Assembly: GCF_032884065.1 (NCBI RefSeq) | Contig: NC_088866.1 | Span: 61,482,435-61,546,434 of the forward strand | Length of the DNA stretch: 64,000 bases | Direction: 5' to 3' | From: Artemia franciscana | Taxonomy: Eukaryota; Arthropoda; Branchiopoda; Anostraca; Artemiidae | In this document: piece after piece, positions 36,276 through 48,300 of the stretch | Layout of the letters: each line of letters begins with the position of its first letter | Numbering within the stretch: the first letter of the stretch is position 1 | The notes under the pieces: model-generated | What the model saw: only the letters and a program-made list of their open reading frames with translations | Databases searched by the model: none | Told to the model about the DNA's origin: nothing | Translations under genes and position numbers: made by a program

Positions 36276-38190
36276 AAATGAATGAATGTTCTTTATTACC
36301 CATCTAAAAACAAAAAACAGGAAACAATGGAGTGCATTAAAAGAAAAAGAAAGCAAAAAACAAACATTATTACCATGAAAATTAAAAAAGGGGACTTGGG
36401 ACTTCACAGCATTCATACTTAGTCCTATTTGTGGATGTCTATCATATAGGTTATCAAAACTCTATTAAAGACTAGTTACTGACTGGCATGGATTTAACAG
36501 ATCATCTGCATAACAAAGCACTGATGTATTGATCCCTTTTGAAATGCAAACAAATAGGTAGGCCAATCTGCACAGGAAGAGGTGCATTGTTGCAGATAGT
36601 TGGAAATGTGATGGCTCCTTGCTTTATTCCAACAAATACAGAGAGCTTACTATCCAAAAGGACATTTCCCGACTTCAAACAATCTTTTAGATGTATATAG
36701 CCTACATATAATGTAATGGGCACTAACATAATAGACAGAGTAAACTTTTCTTTTAAGTGGGCAACAATCAGAAGATCAAATATCTTTGCAAAAACACTTG
36801 ATACAGTCACTGGCCTATATGATAAACAGGATTTTGGTTTATTCTTTTTTAGAATTGGGCTAACCATTCCAATGCATGAACTATCTGGAACAACACCAGA
36901 ATTAAAAATCATTTGAAGAAGTATAACAAGATGGTTATAGAGGAGGTCACTTGCAGCAATAAAATGCTAAGCACAAATACTGTTGGAGCCTAACCAAGAA
37001 TTTCTTCTCTCTAAGCTTCAACACAGCCTTCTTAATTGCAGACAGTGTTATCACAATAGAATTTCGTTTGAATATAATCAAGCAACAAAGCCATCTCACT
37101 ATCAAAAGAACTTCCTACACTGCTATTAGGTTTTACAAACCAATTTTTGAAACAGGCAACCCACTCAGACTCTGGGATGCTATTGGGTCCTCATGGTTCT
37201 GTTTCCCAGGAAGAGGACAAGACTTCCAAAGGTAATTAGGGTCATTTATGATCTTCTCAGCTGTAACCAACTTGACCGCCCTACAGATGCTCCTACAGAG
37301 CATTCCTAAATATTATCTTAGAATAAAACTGGACCACATATACAACCCCATTCTTTGGCCTCTTGCACCTGTTCCAGAGCTACAACCACCACTATGCAGG
37401 TCATATTGTAAATAACTTTGTAGAGAGTACAGATGAATTACCTGGAGGGGAGGCAAAACATTGCCAATTATCTGAGAGATATAGGCAGCTGTACCAGGTT
37501 GTACATCTTTAATTGAACCATCAGCATAAATGTGTATATTATTGGGGAAATATGTCAATATAATGCAAAAAAAAGATACAGAATTCACAGGCCAAGAAGG
37601 AGGTGAAATTGATAGGCATTTTGGTAAATCTTTTAACAGTTTTGGGTGTAGGTTGTTAGGTCCAACAGCTCTATTAGTACCAAGTTCATGTCCTCATCAT
37701 AAATAACTGGCATGTCCATTGGTTCTGGGATTAATTGCTCTGGTAGAGGGGATGGTGTGTTGGTTGCGGGTAGAGCAGAGGAAATGATACCAAACCTGGA
37801 GTTCAAAAGGTTTTTTTTTTATCTGAAGCCTGTTTAACCTCTTCTCAAAATAGGCCTACACACATGGTTGCTGCTTCTAAGAGCACTATGTAAGACATAG
37901 AGAGAACTTGTTCAGGATCATTTGTCAAAACTAACAAAAGCAAAGAAGGTTGATGTTGGTGCCTGAAGTGGGTTGTCTAGTCTATAATCTGTACCAGTAC
38001 ATGTCCAGCAAGGAAATTTGTAGTGACACAGATGGGCTACTTTGAGGGGTGCCCTATTTCTTCAAACCGATCAACAGTGGGCATCTTAGAATCCCCAAAC
38101 GTAAAAGCAATTGAATCCTCATGAGAACTAATTTTGGATATCAAATATGGATAGGTGAGAAATAAATTGATCAGGGGAAGATGGACTTCA
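36276..38190 (-). mobile_element. LINE C: rearranged remains with endonuclease, RNase H-like and RT pieces
   Basis: On the minus strand, from right to left: an endonuclease C-terminal trace (LLLVLTNDPEQVLSMSY, about 37870-37970); a stretch PNNLHPKLLKDLPKC then FPNNIHIYADGSIKDVQPGT (about 37500-37700), which looks like an RNase H start (the DGS motif); then RT residues SGVVPDSSCIGMVSPILKK, SYRPVTVSSVFAKIFDLLIV and FVGIKQGAITFPTICNNA (36502-36912). It ends with a 3' UTR, AATAAA and a CATTCATTCATT tail at about 36280. RNase H normally follows RT, so the order shows at least two insertions or a rearrangement. Stops and frameshifts are frequent. Confidence 0.7.
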
Positions 38191-38209
38191 ATAGATTAAA
38201 CCTAACATA

Positions 38210-38410
38210 AATGCCTCAGATCCTATATGGCGTTTCAAACAAAACATTTTCAATCCAACTACTAGCCTAGGTTAATGAGACAGACAGAATAAGAGGATAG
38301 TCTAACTCACAGTTAAGCCTATAGCTTTCAGTCCAGTTCTACAGGATGTTACAACTCCTCTACAACTGTCAGGGTTAACCAAATTATGGTAAAATTCTAG
38401 TTTAGCTACT
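38210..38410 (+). repeat. Dispersed repeat R7, copy 1
   Basis: The stretch around CAAACAAAACATTTTCAATC, CCTATAGCTTTCAGTC and CTCCTCTACAACTGTCAGGG matches 42550-42745 in order and orientation, with many substitutions. The two copies bracket LINE D. Non-coding. Confidence 0.5.
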
Positions 38411-38579
38411 TTCTGTTATCTTGGAAAGGGGTTAAGCTAGGAAAATGGGTAGTTGTCTGCTATAGCACCTTTGTTACAGTGCCTATGTATATAGAAGCTA
38501 AGTAAAACCAGTTTCTTTAATGACAGAATAAATGGGAAGGCCGTACCAAACAAGTTGATAAGAAACTAGGTGAGTCTAT

Positions 38580-41500
38580 GAGAAAAGACAGAGAACATCA
38601 ACAAAGGAAGAACAATTGGTTTGCCTTTGGTGTGCCTTAAAATCCTTTGTACAACCATAATCAGCAATGTAAGGCTGATGTTATTTTCATCAACCACTTC
38701 CTCTTGCATAAGCTTTGGTTCAATTGACACCAAAGTTTCTAATGCGCAACAACTTAGGCCAAAGAACCCAATCACCAGTACTCCAGCAGAACCAGTGTCA
38801 ATTGTCCCAATATTGTTCACAGTGAACAATCCTTCAATTGGATTTCAAATAGCCTTTTGAACAGTCTTTTGAAAAGCATGCACCTAAAGACACAGTACAG
38901 TTTCATAAAGACAACTTGAAAGAGGATAGAGAAAAGCATAGAGCTCTAGTTAAAGAGCTGCAGGACCAGATGTCTAAGGGCAAAAACAATCTTGTCATAA
39001 GAGGTGAAAAAACAATCCAAAAAAACTTGGAACTAATGGAGTAATTTGTAGTGATGCTCCATCTTCTTTTTAGTATATTTAGTAAGCATAGTTTATCTTC
39101 TGAAAGTAAAGACTGTTCCTCTGTGAGTGTTATTGATAGAAATAATGGAATGTTAAGTGATTCAAAATCGAATTCAGAATTGGCAATGTTTGTTGCTGCT
39201 GAATCTCTCTCAAGTAGTAATAATGTTTCATCCCTTCTTTTTGAGTCAATTTGTAGTGACAACAGTGTCTCAGAACCAAGCAGAGCAGATGAGGATGAAA
39301 AAAATTAGATATAAAAATATAAGGAGTCTCTATTACTGGTAGCCAATGTAGACTGGAAGCCTTGTAACAAACAAGAATACAATTTGACAAAGAGGTGAGT
39401 CCCAAGAATAGTAGTTCTTGATTGGAGGATAGTCATATCTCTATTCCTGGATATCAAATAATATCAAACTTGAGTTCAAGTAATTGCAGAATGGATATAT
39501 TGAGCATAGGGGTATAATTAGAGTAGAATATTTCTCATAAATATCATGGAATTGGTTATAATGAAGATAATGCAACACAACAACAATTCCTTGATTATAT
39601 ACATGACCTCTCCCTATATCCAGCCAATGATAAATCAACAAGATATAGAATCTTCCAAAACCCAACCCTATTAGACCTTATTTTCCTTAATAACCTTGAC
39701 CTTTTGGAACATATTGAGTGCTTATCTTCCCCCATTGGTATAAGTGACCACATAGCTACAGAAATTTAGCCCTGTCTAAAGAGTATGACTATAGATTTAT
39801 TAAAAGGGTCTTCACAGGTTACAATACCATCAGGAGAGAAATGAAAATGGTGAACTGAAGTGAGATTTTGTGGGGATCAGTAGAAGAGCAATGGGAAAAT
39901 TTAAATTTACTTAGAATCCAAAACAGTGAATATTCTGTATCTTGGAGGAGGTAGGCAAAAACTCTTCCATACATGACCAAGGAAATTAAGAAGCAACTCA
40001 ATAAAAAAGAGATCTTGGAAAAATACAAAGAAGCTGAGAGTCCAAACCAGTACAAGAAGTTCAAAAGAGCAAGAGGTAAGTGAGAAACTTAACCAGAACC
40101 ATGAAGCCACACAAGCTAGAGACTGCAAGCATAACCCAAAGAAAATTTGGCAATATGTGTCATGTAAAAGTCCTGGTAGGCAATCAATATCTAAACTAAC
40201 TGCTTCAGGAGCTGAACCAACAGATGTCACAGAAATTGCAGATGAGCTGAACTTCTCATTTCTGTCTGTTTTAGTAGCACATCAGATACTGACCCATCCA
40301 ATGTTTTGAACCTACACAAATCCACCATTCAATGGAGCCCATTGAGATTGAAATTTTGAATATCCTCAAACAACTTAAATTACTAGATACCAACAAACCA
40401 GTTGCTGAAGACATTGCCAAGCAACTCTCCCAATTATTCAAAGTCTCCAAATGTACCAAGGGAGGGCCAACAGATTGGAAAACCGCATTTGTCATCCCTT
40501 TGTTCAAAAAGGGAAATAAAGCTAGTGCAGAAAACTACAATCCCATAAGTATAACTTCTGCTGTTGCTAACATCCTGGAAAGGGTGGTATATGACTCTGT
40601 CATGATGCACCTCAAACTTAATGGGATACTATTGCTCAGCCAACATGGTGTTCAACCCAAAAAGTCTATAGAAACAAATCTGCCAAAGACTTATGATGTT
40701 ATAACAGACATGCTTGATCAGCACTTACCTGTGGATATTTTGTTGCTTGATCTTTCAAAAGCATTTGATAAAGTTCTGCATTCACACTTGAACAAAAAAC
40801 TTATCTCTTCAAATTAATGCAGACCTTGTGGGCTGGGTCTCAGATTTTCTTACAGATAGAACACACAGAGTAAGGCTTTTTACTAATGAAGGAAAACCAA
40901 TCCTCTCTGAGGGATGTGGAGTCACCAGTGATGTCCAGCAGGGTAGTGTCTTAGGACCTACCCTATTCAATATATATGCAAATGATTTCTTAATTAACTG
41001 CAGATCATCTGAGTCTTTATGCTGATGACTCAAAATTGTTTGGTGCAATCAATCATGATTCACTATAAGCAGATCTTGACTATATTCAAAAGTGGGCAAC
41101 AACATGTTACATGAGTTTCAATATTGATAATTTAGTGTTATTCCTTTGGCAAGTCCAACCCATGTTTCAAGTATACTATGTAAACCAAACTGTGAATAAC
41201 ATTCAAGAGCTGCAAAGTGTGGATTAAGAAAGGTATCTTGGAATCTTGTGGACAATCAGTGTAAATTCCATTCAAACTGCAAAAAGACCATGCCTCATGC
41301 AAACTCTGTCCTAGTACTCTTAAAGAAAACTATATCCATTAAGTCTCCCTATGTTGTTGTGGGGTTGTACAAGGCCCTTATCAGACCAGTACTTAACTCT
41401 GAAATGTGCACAGCATCACTGGGATACAGGGGTGATGTACAGCTTCTGGAAGGAGTGCAAAGGAGAGCCAAAAAGGCAGTATCTAAGATGAGAGACAAGC

Positions 41501-41880
41501 CTTATCATGAATTTTTAAAGGAGCTTAAATTATGTAGCCTACACTGGTTTACCACCAACAAAGAGCTGATATACTTATAACATATAAGCTTACTTCCCAA
41601 GAAACCCCCCAATTCATTTGCCAATTTCCCAAAACATTAGCAATGACAAGAGGGGACATTCAAAGAAGCTGTTCAAGCCATATGTCAAAACCCAACACCA
41701 ATAAGTTTTCTCCTGCTGTGTAGTAAACCACTAGAATTGTCTCTCAAATAAAACAGTCTTGGCACCCAATAATGAATTGTTCAAGAAGTCATTGGATGTT
41801 GAATAGAATGGTGTTTACTGGAAGTACCAGTGGGATGCATTTGATGTTTAATCCTTCACATCATCAAGCATGGAGCAATT
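38580..41880 (+). mobile_element. LINE D: near full-length but broken, Jockey/CR1-like
   Basis: An ORF1-like coiled-coil piece (EDREKHRALVKELQDQMSKG, about 38905-39000) comes first. Next is the endonuclease end (LLDLIFLNNLD, then PIGISDH, about 39680-39760). The RT follows: DWKTAFVIPLFKKGNK, then PVDILLLDLSKAFDK (motif A, 40725-40780), QQGSVLGPTLFNIYAND (motif B, about 40940-40990) and LYADDSKLFGA (motif C, about 41015-41050). After that come ALIRPVLNSEMCTASLGY and the end block VVNHWNCLSNKTVLAPN in mixed frames (about 41700-41800). The catalytic Asp residues of motifs A and C are still encoded, but frameshifts and stops separate the parts, so it is inactive. Confidence 0.85.
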
Positions 41881-41910
41881 AGCAGATCAAGATGGATCTT
41901 AATTTGCTCT

Positions 41911-42094
41911 GAAGTGCAAATTAAGGTAATATATTTGCACATTAGGAGGAGTGGGGGTAAAGTATTTGGACAGTGTGAAGATAGAAAACAGTTCTTACTT
42001 CATAATATGCAGAATGATTCTACCTAATACACTCTGCATGTAGACCTGCTATAATTTAACCCCCTCCCCTAGTGTGCAAATATATAGCCCAAAT
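41911..42094. repeat. R2 terminal-inverted-repeat element, copy 3
   Basis: It begins TAATATATTTGCACATTAGG, has the family core (GACAGTGTGAAGATAGAAAA, then TTCTTACTTCATAATATGC) and ends CCCCTAGTGTGCAAATATAT followed by AGCCCAAATT. It is close to the 6435-6609 copy. It lies directly after the LINE D 3' region. Confidence 0.7.
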
Positions 42095-42549
42095 TTATTT
42101 CTGAGGTATTATATTTTCATCATATTTTGTGATATTTCATTAGGATCAAAACAATGTCTTCTCCTTAAGTAAAGCACCAAAACTGCTTTCAGCTCCACAA
42201 CTTTGCACAATCAGAATTTATGAGCTTTCAAAGATCTGTAAATACATTTCTTAAATTTAGGGGGAAAACATCAATATGGCCTAAAATTCTACTTGAATAA
42301 CAGGAATTGCATTTTCAAAACTGAACCAGAGAAAATTAAACTGAAAATTGAGGTATAATACTGTTTGTCAAAATTCTAATAGATCTAATACCTGTCAAGT
42401 ATACAAATTTCTAAGACTTATAAATCAGAAAAGGGTTAATATGGTAGCTTGGTGACAACTCCCCAGGGTATTTTTTTGGCCCAGGATTCATTACTGGAAC
42501 TTTCATTTTCCTAACCTAGCTAATCTAAAATTTACTGAAATCTAACATT

Positions 42550-42745
42550 GAGTTTAAAACAAACATTTTCAGCTCAACTACTACTCTAATGGAGCAAATA
42601 GAGGGTAGCCTGAATCACAATAGGCTAATAGCTTTCAGTCTGTTTCCAAAATAGGCTATGTTGTAACTCTCTACAATATTCAGGTTATCCAAATTACTAC
42701 ACAAGTAGCCTAAACTGAAGTACTTTTAGATAGCATATGATCAAA
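42550..42745 (+). repeat. Dispersed repeat R7, copy 2
   Basis: Partner of 38210-38410. Shared landmarks are AAACAAACATTTTCAGCTCA, ATAGCTTTCAGTCTG and AACTCTCTACAATATTCAGG. It is diverged, non-coding, and in the same orientation. Confidence 0.5.
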
Positions 42746-43063
42746 GTAGCCTTAATGTTTTAGAATAGGCCTAGCCTACTTCAGAATTCTATTTTTATTT
42801 TAAGCTAGATGGGCTCAGGACTTTATAGTGTTTTCTTTTGGGGAGTAGCCTAATTGTAAATGCAGACTTAATATTTATGGCTTTATGAGCATCAGAGGGA
42901 TAGATTGTCAGAAAGGTAAATATTTTGCTCCTCATATTATTGACTTATGATTAAAATGAGCATACCTCTCAATGCCTTTTTTATTATCTTTCCAAATATA
43001 ATAATCACTTTTGCTGCAAACAAATTTTAACTCCTTCTCTATAGGCTATATACCAATTAACAG

Positions 43064-43172
43064 TAGGCTATATATTTGCACATTAGGGGGGGGGGGTAAA
43101 GTTTATTTCTTATACAAGTGAGAGGTAAATTTAAGCTGTACCACCTCCTCTACCCCCTAATGTACAAATATT
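43064..43172. repeat. R2 terminal-inverted-repeat element, copy 4 (short)
   Basis: It starts TAGGCTATATATTTGCACAT followed by a G-run and TAAAG, and ends TACCCCCTAATGTACAAATA. The middle differs from the longer R2 copies. It interrupts the left arm of the surrounding inverted repeat and therefore inserted after that repeat had formed. Confidence 0.65.
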
Positions 43173-43450
43173 TGTACACTATGTACATTTGTACATAGGG
43201 GTAAGATTCATGGTCAATGTTGATATTACCTGAAAAATTGTTTTGGGTCATGAAACTATTGTTAATAGATGCATTTTGACTTTTTGAACATCTTTTCTCT
43301 CTTGCAAAACTACTGCAAACTTGCTGTTATGGAGTTATTCAACACCAAACATTTTTGTATTTATATGTAAAGAATTGCAATAGGCCTAATTTCCATTTTT
43401 GTTGATTGGATATTTGAAATTGCAAATCTGTAGCCTAATAGTTTAGAAAC

Positions 43451-43590
43451 AAATTGGGGCTATATATTTGCACATTAGGGAGGTGGGGTAAAGCATAGCA
43501 TATATTAAATATGTAAACTAACCATTGCTATATTTAATATATGCCATGCTTTACCCCCCCCCCCCCTAATGTGCAAATATATAATAGCCT
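43451..43590. repeat. R2-like element, copy 5, almost fully palindromic
   Basis: It starts AATTGGGGCTATATATTTGC and ends CCTAATGTGCAAATATATAA. In this copy the pairing continues inward (TAAAGCATAGCATATATTAA mirrored by TTAATATATGCCATGCTTTA), so nearly the whole 140 bp can fold on itself. Confidence 0.65.
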
Positions 43591-43865
43591 AACTCCATAA
43601 CAGTGAGTTTGTGGTAGTTTTTCAAGAGAGAAAAGATGTTCAAAAAGTCAAAATGTATCTATTAACAATAGTTTCATGACCCAAAACAATTGTTAAGCTA
43701 ATATCAACATTGACCAAATTCATTAGCTGTAAAAGTGAATAGCCTGTTAGCCTATATTTGGAAAGAGCATAAAAAGGCATTAAATGGTATGTTCTCTTTA
43801 TTCTTAAGTCAATAATATAAAAAGTGAAATATTTACTGTCAGAAAAGTGTATATTGTAGGCATAT

Positions 43866-45203
43866 TTAGAAACAGCAAAAAACAAAAATCAAACAGCCTA
43901 GCTACTCATTAACTTTTAGTAGAATGTTTTCTTTTGATGTAGTTATGCACAAAATGGTTGCCAAAACTACAGAATGTTGTTTTAGTGCATATTCAATGAT
44001 GAAACAAAGTGTGAAGAGGTTATCACAGCCTAAAATTAAAGACTTTAGCCTAGCCTGTGACAAGCAAATGCTTGGTACAAAAATCCACTCAGCGATAACC
44101 TACCTCTTTTATCCATATCTCCTTTGGAGCTCATTATGTGGATAAAACGAATTCAAGAACTAATTAAAAATCATGAGTACCACAGGCTAACAAATCATTA
44201 AAGGAATATATTCAAAATTATTCCTTTCTTCTACGGGAATGAAAGCGACGAATTGTGAGTGGCGATAACATTTCGTTCTGTTATTTCTGTTTTTAAATTA
44301 AAAAAATTCATAATTAAAAAAAAACGTAATTCTATAAAATAATCGGTTTTGTAATTCAGCATTTAGTTCTGTTTTATAATTTGGCATTTTTAGATAGAAC
44401 AACAAGAGAATAAGCAAATGACAAATAACATATTATTGATTACACTGCTCATAGTTGCGGGCTTTGAAAAAAGAAAATAAAGGCGAACGTTTTTTTTACA
44501 AAAGCAATTTACAAAGATACTGCGAGTTGGATGATGGGGGGGGGCAAAATCACTTTTCAAAATCTATTTGGGGTGTCTATTTCTTCCAATGAAAATAATA
44601 AAACAAGAGTATGTTTTAAATTAAAAGACTGAAGAGTTATTATTCAAAATATAGGGGGGAGGAAAAGAAAATCCTTCCTCCAATTGGTGCCACTGCTGGA
44701 GCTTTAGATAAATGCGATAAATGCAGAAATCCCTTAAAAATAGAAAAATGTTGGTGAAAAATAAGCTGTTTCATGCTTCAGATAGTAAACAACAAGACTG
44801 TAGAAAAACCATTGAAATGGGTTATTAAGACTGTGAAATAATATAAAATAAAAATTAATTTAAAGATTTGACATTCCTTTTTTGTTTTCAATGGTATAAG
44901 GCTATTCCAGCTTACTGTTTTGTATTTTTTTTTTCTCCTGCTAAAGACGGCCAATAAAAATTTGACAAAAACAGCCGGATAGTCAAAATTCAATATACCT
45001 TATTTTCCTCTTTATTCATTTTACAATCCTCAAGTTTGCCCAGCAGCGTCTATTATGGGGATGGGGAGGGGAGGTACCACCAAAGTTTTTTAAATTCCCT
45101 TTTTGGAATTTTCATTTGAAAGTGGCCAAATCCACAAAAATTCTATCGATAAAAATTGACTAAATCCCCCCCCCCTAATTTTGAAAATTACAATTTTGCT
45201 GCC
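43866..45203. other. No gene recognised
   Basis: A/T-rich sequence with short G-runs and C-runs at about 44535, 44655 and 45170. No recognised peptide, RNA or repeat boundary. Confidence 0.4.
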
Positions 45204-45375
45204 CATGCTTTACAAAAATTGACGTCACTGGTTTTGTCAAGGGTCCATACCTATAATCTGTATATATTCAAAACTAATTTTTATGAGGAATGAAATACCC
45301 CTTAAAGAAAATTAGCAGTAAATTACTCCCCATTAGGGGCGAACTATTTTTTTTAATATTAATACAACTTTTCAA
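45204..45375 (+). repeat. Direct repeat flanking LINE E, left copy
   Basis: It starts CATGCTTTACAAAAATTGAC and runs about 170 bp, ending in the A/T-rich AATATTAATACAAC just before the LINE coding sequence. It matches 50106-50283 in the same orientation along its full length (GGTTTTGTCAAGGGTC, ATAATCTGTATATAT, AAAGAAAATTAGCAGTA), with perhaps a fifth of bases changed by eye. Confidence 0.75.
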
Positions 45376-45385
45376 ACTTTGTTGA

Positions 45386-48300
45386 AACAAAGTTTGAATT
45401 TTTCAATTTTATTAGCGAGATATGTGAACTTTCCATTTTTGAGGTTATTGGTCTCACGGAAAGATGGCTTAATGAGCAGAACTCGGCTCTCTTACAAATT
45501 CCAGGGTATACACTTTGTAATAAGAATCGTCAGAATAGACAACACGGAGGAACTGGAGCGTATATACGGAGTGATATTGAGATTTTGGTAAAAACTGATC
45601 TAATGTTACGTCAAGGTATGTTGTTTGAGCCACTTATTCTTCAATTAAGGCTTAAGACAAAAGAAGTTTAGGTTGTAGTACTATATAGACCACAATCTGG
45701 GTCCATACCTGCTTTCATGGATCTTTTGGAAAAACAATTGGAGAAATTACCTATTGGTTCACACCTTTTTTTCATGCTAGGGGACTTCAACATTGACCTA
45801 CGTGACATGAATTCGAATACTTCTATGGAATTTCTACAGCTATGCATGTCATACGGTTTGTTCCCTACTATTAATATTTGTACGCACGTTACGGCATTAA
45901 CGTCAAAACTTCTTGATAATATTTTTTCTAATTTAAATTTTTCAGATCCAGGAGTTATTGTATCAGATGTATCAGACCATTTTGGGATTTCGGCGAGTTT
46001 TAAACTTTGTATCCCGGGAAAGCAAGGTTCCAGATTTGAAATGAGTGCGTTCCCTGTGCTTAACCAGAATAATCTTGAAAATTTTAAACAAGAGACTTCA
46101 GATATTAATTGGAATAATTTCAATAAAAATACAGACGATATAAGTATAATCTTTCAAAGATTTTATGATGCACTGATTTCGGTTCTGATTAAAACTTGTA
46201 TTGAGGATTGGACATGGTTAAGAAAAAAGGTACCCAAAAAGCCGTGGTTGTCACCCAGTTTGCTCCGGTGTATCAACACGAAAGATAAGCTATATAAAAT
46301 CAAACAGTTCGTGGTAACGAACTGTAGTAAGGAGCGACCCAGCTCAATAGTAACCAAAACTCAAAAAAATTGAATTTTGATATCAATAGCTACATCAAAA
46401 GAATCGCATTTTAATGCTGATTTTAAATATATAAGTTTCATCAAGTTTAGTCTTACCCATCAAAAGTTACGAGCCTGAGAAAATTTGCCTTATTTAGGAA
46501 AATAGGGGAAAACACCCCCTAAAAGTCGTAGGATCTTAACGAAAATGACACCATCAGATTCAGCGTATCAGAGAACCCTACTGTAGAAGTTTCAAGCTCC
46601 TATCTACAAAAATGTGGAATTTTGTATTTTTTGCCAGAAGACAAATCACGGGTGCGTGTTTATTTGTCTGTTTTTTTTTCTTCTTCTTTTCCCCAGGGGT
46701 CATCGTATCGACCAAGTGGTCCTAGAATGTCGCAAGAGGGCTCATTCTAACGGAAATGAAAAGTTCTAGTGCCCTTTTTAGGTGACCAAAAAAATTTGAG
46801 GGCATCTAGGCCCCCTCCCACGCTCATTTTTTTCCCAAAGTCAACGGATCAAAATTTTGAGATAGCCATTTTGTTCAACATAGTCGACAACCATAATAAC
46901 TATGTCTTTGGGGATGACTTACTCCCCCACAATCCCTGGGGGAGGGGCTGCAAGTTACAAACTTTGACCAGTGTTTACATATAGTAATGGTTATTGGGAA
47001 GTGTACAGACGTTTTCAGGGGATTTTATTTTGTTTGGGGGTGGGGCTGAGGAGAGGGGGCTATGTTGGAGGATCTTTCCTTGGAGGAATCTGTCATGGGG
47101 GAAGAAACATTCAATGAAAAGGGCGCAGGATTATCTAGCATTACTATAAGAAAACAATGAAAAATAAACATGAAAACGTTTTTTCAAATGAAAGGAAGAA
47201 GTAGCACTGAAACTTAAAACGAACAGAAATTATTACGCATATGAGGGGCTCACCTCCTCCTAATACCTAATACCTTGCTCTTAATGCTAAAGTATTTTTA
47301 GTAATTTCAACTATTTATTCTAAGGCCTTTCTGATTCAGGGGTCATTCTTAAAGAATTGGGACAAAACTTACGATTTAGTGTAAAGAGCGAGGTATTAAC
47401 GAGGGTACAAACCCCCTCGTATACATAATAAAAATATAAGGTTATGAAAGTTTGTTACGTAACTTAATTCTTAAGTTACGTATATTTTTTACTAATAAAA
47501 ACGTTCTTTAAAAATTAAAAGTTCTAGTTGGCTTTTTAAGCAACCGAAAAATTGGAGGGCAACTAGGCCTCCTTCTCCACCCCTTATTTCTCAAAATCGT
47601 CTGATCAAAACTAAGAGAAAGCCATTTAGCAAAAAAAAAAGAATTAATATACAAATTTCATTTTAATAATTTATGTGCGGAGAGCCAAAACCAAACATGC
47701 ATTAGTTCAAAAACGTTCAGAAATTAAATAAAAAAAAAACTAATTTTTTTAGCTGAAAGTAAGGAGCGACATTAAAACTTAAAACGAACAGAAATTACTC
47801 CGTATATGAAATGGGTTGTCTCCTCCGCAATCCCTCGCTCTTTACGCTAAAGTTTGACTCTTTGCCACAATTCTACTTTTTAAAACAATTAAAAGCTTTA
47901 GCGTAAAGAGTGAGGGATTGCGGAGGGGAAAACCCATTTGATATACGGAGTAATTTCTGTTCGTTTTAAGTTTTAATGTCGCTCCTTACTTTCAGCTAAA
48001 AAAATTAGTTTTTTTTTTTATTTAATTCAGTAAGGAATGAAGATAATTCTGTTTGCACACGAATTTATAAAAATTATAGAAATGCTTTTAACAAACTCCT
48101 GAGATGTGCTAAGAAAAAATATCTTGAAAGTAAGTTTAAAGAAGCTTGTGGTAAAACATCTAAAACAATCTAATCTTCTAATTCTAAATCTTCAAAAGAT
48201 TCTGCTTTGCCCGATGAGGTTATTACTCGCGATGGGTCAGCTTCGAGTGAGCCAGAAGACGTCTGTAATGCTATGTTGGAGCATTTTGCAACTGTTGGGG

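Larger units (their letters stand above)
42895..43865. repeat. Long imperfect inverted repeat with two R2 elements inside
   Basis: The left arm (about 42900-43050 and 43205-43345) and right arm (about 43590-43860) are reverse complements. Examples are GGTCAATGTTGATATTA, TTTTGGGTCATGAAACTATT and GACTTTTTGAACATCTTTTC, each found mirrored on the right, and further out TATTATTGACTTA and TTTCCAAATATA. The left arm is interrupted by an R2 element at 43064-43172, and another R2 (43451-43590) lies at the centre. Each arm without insert is about 280 bp. Confidence 0.75.
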
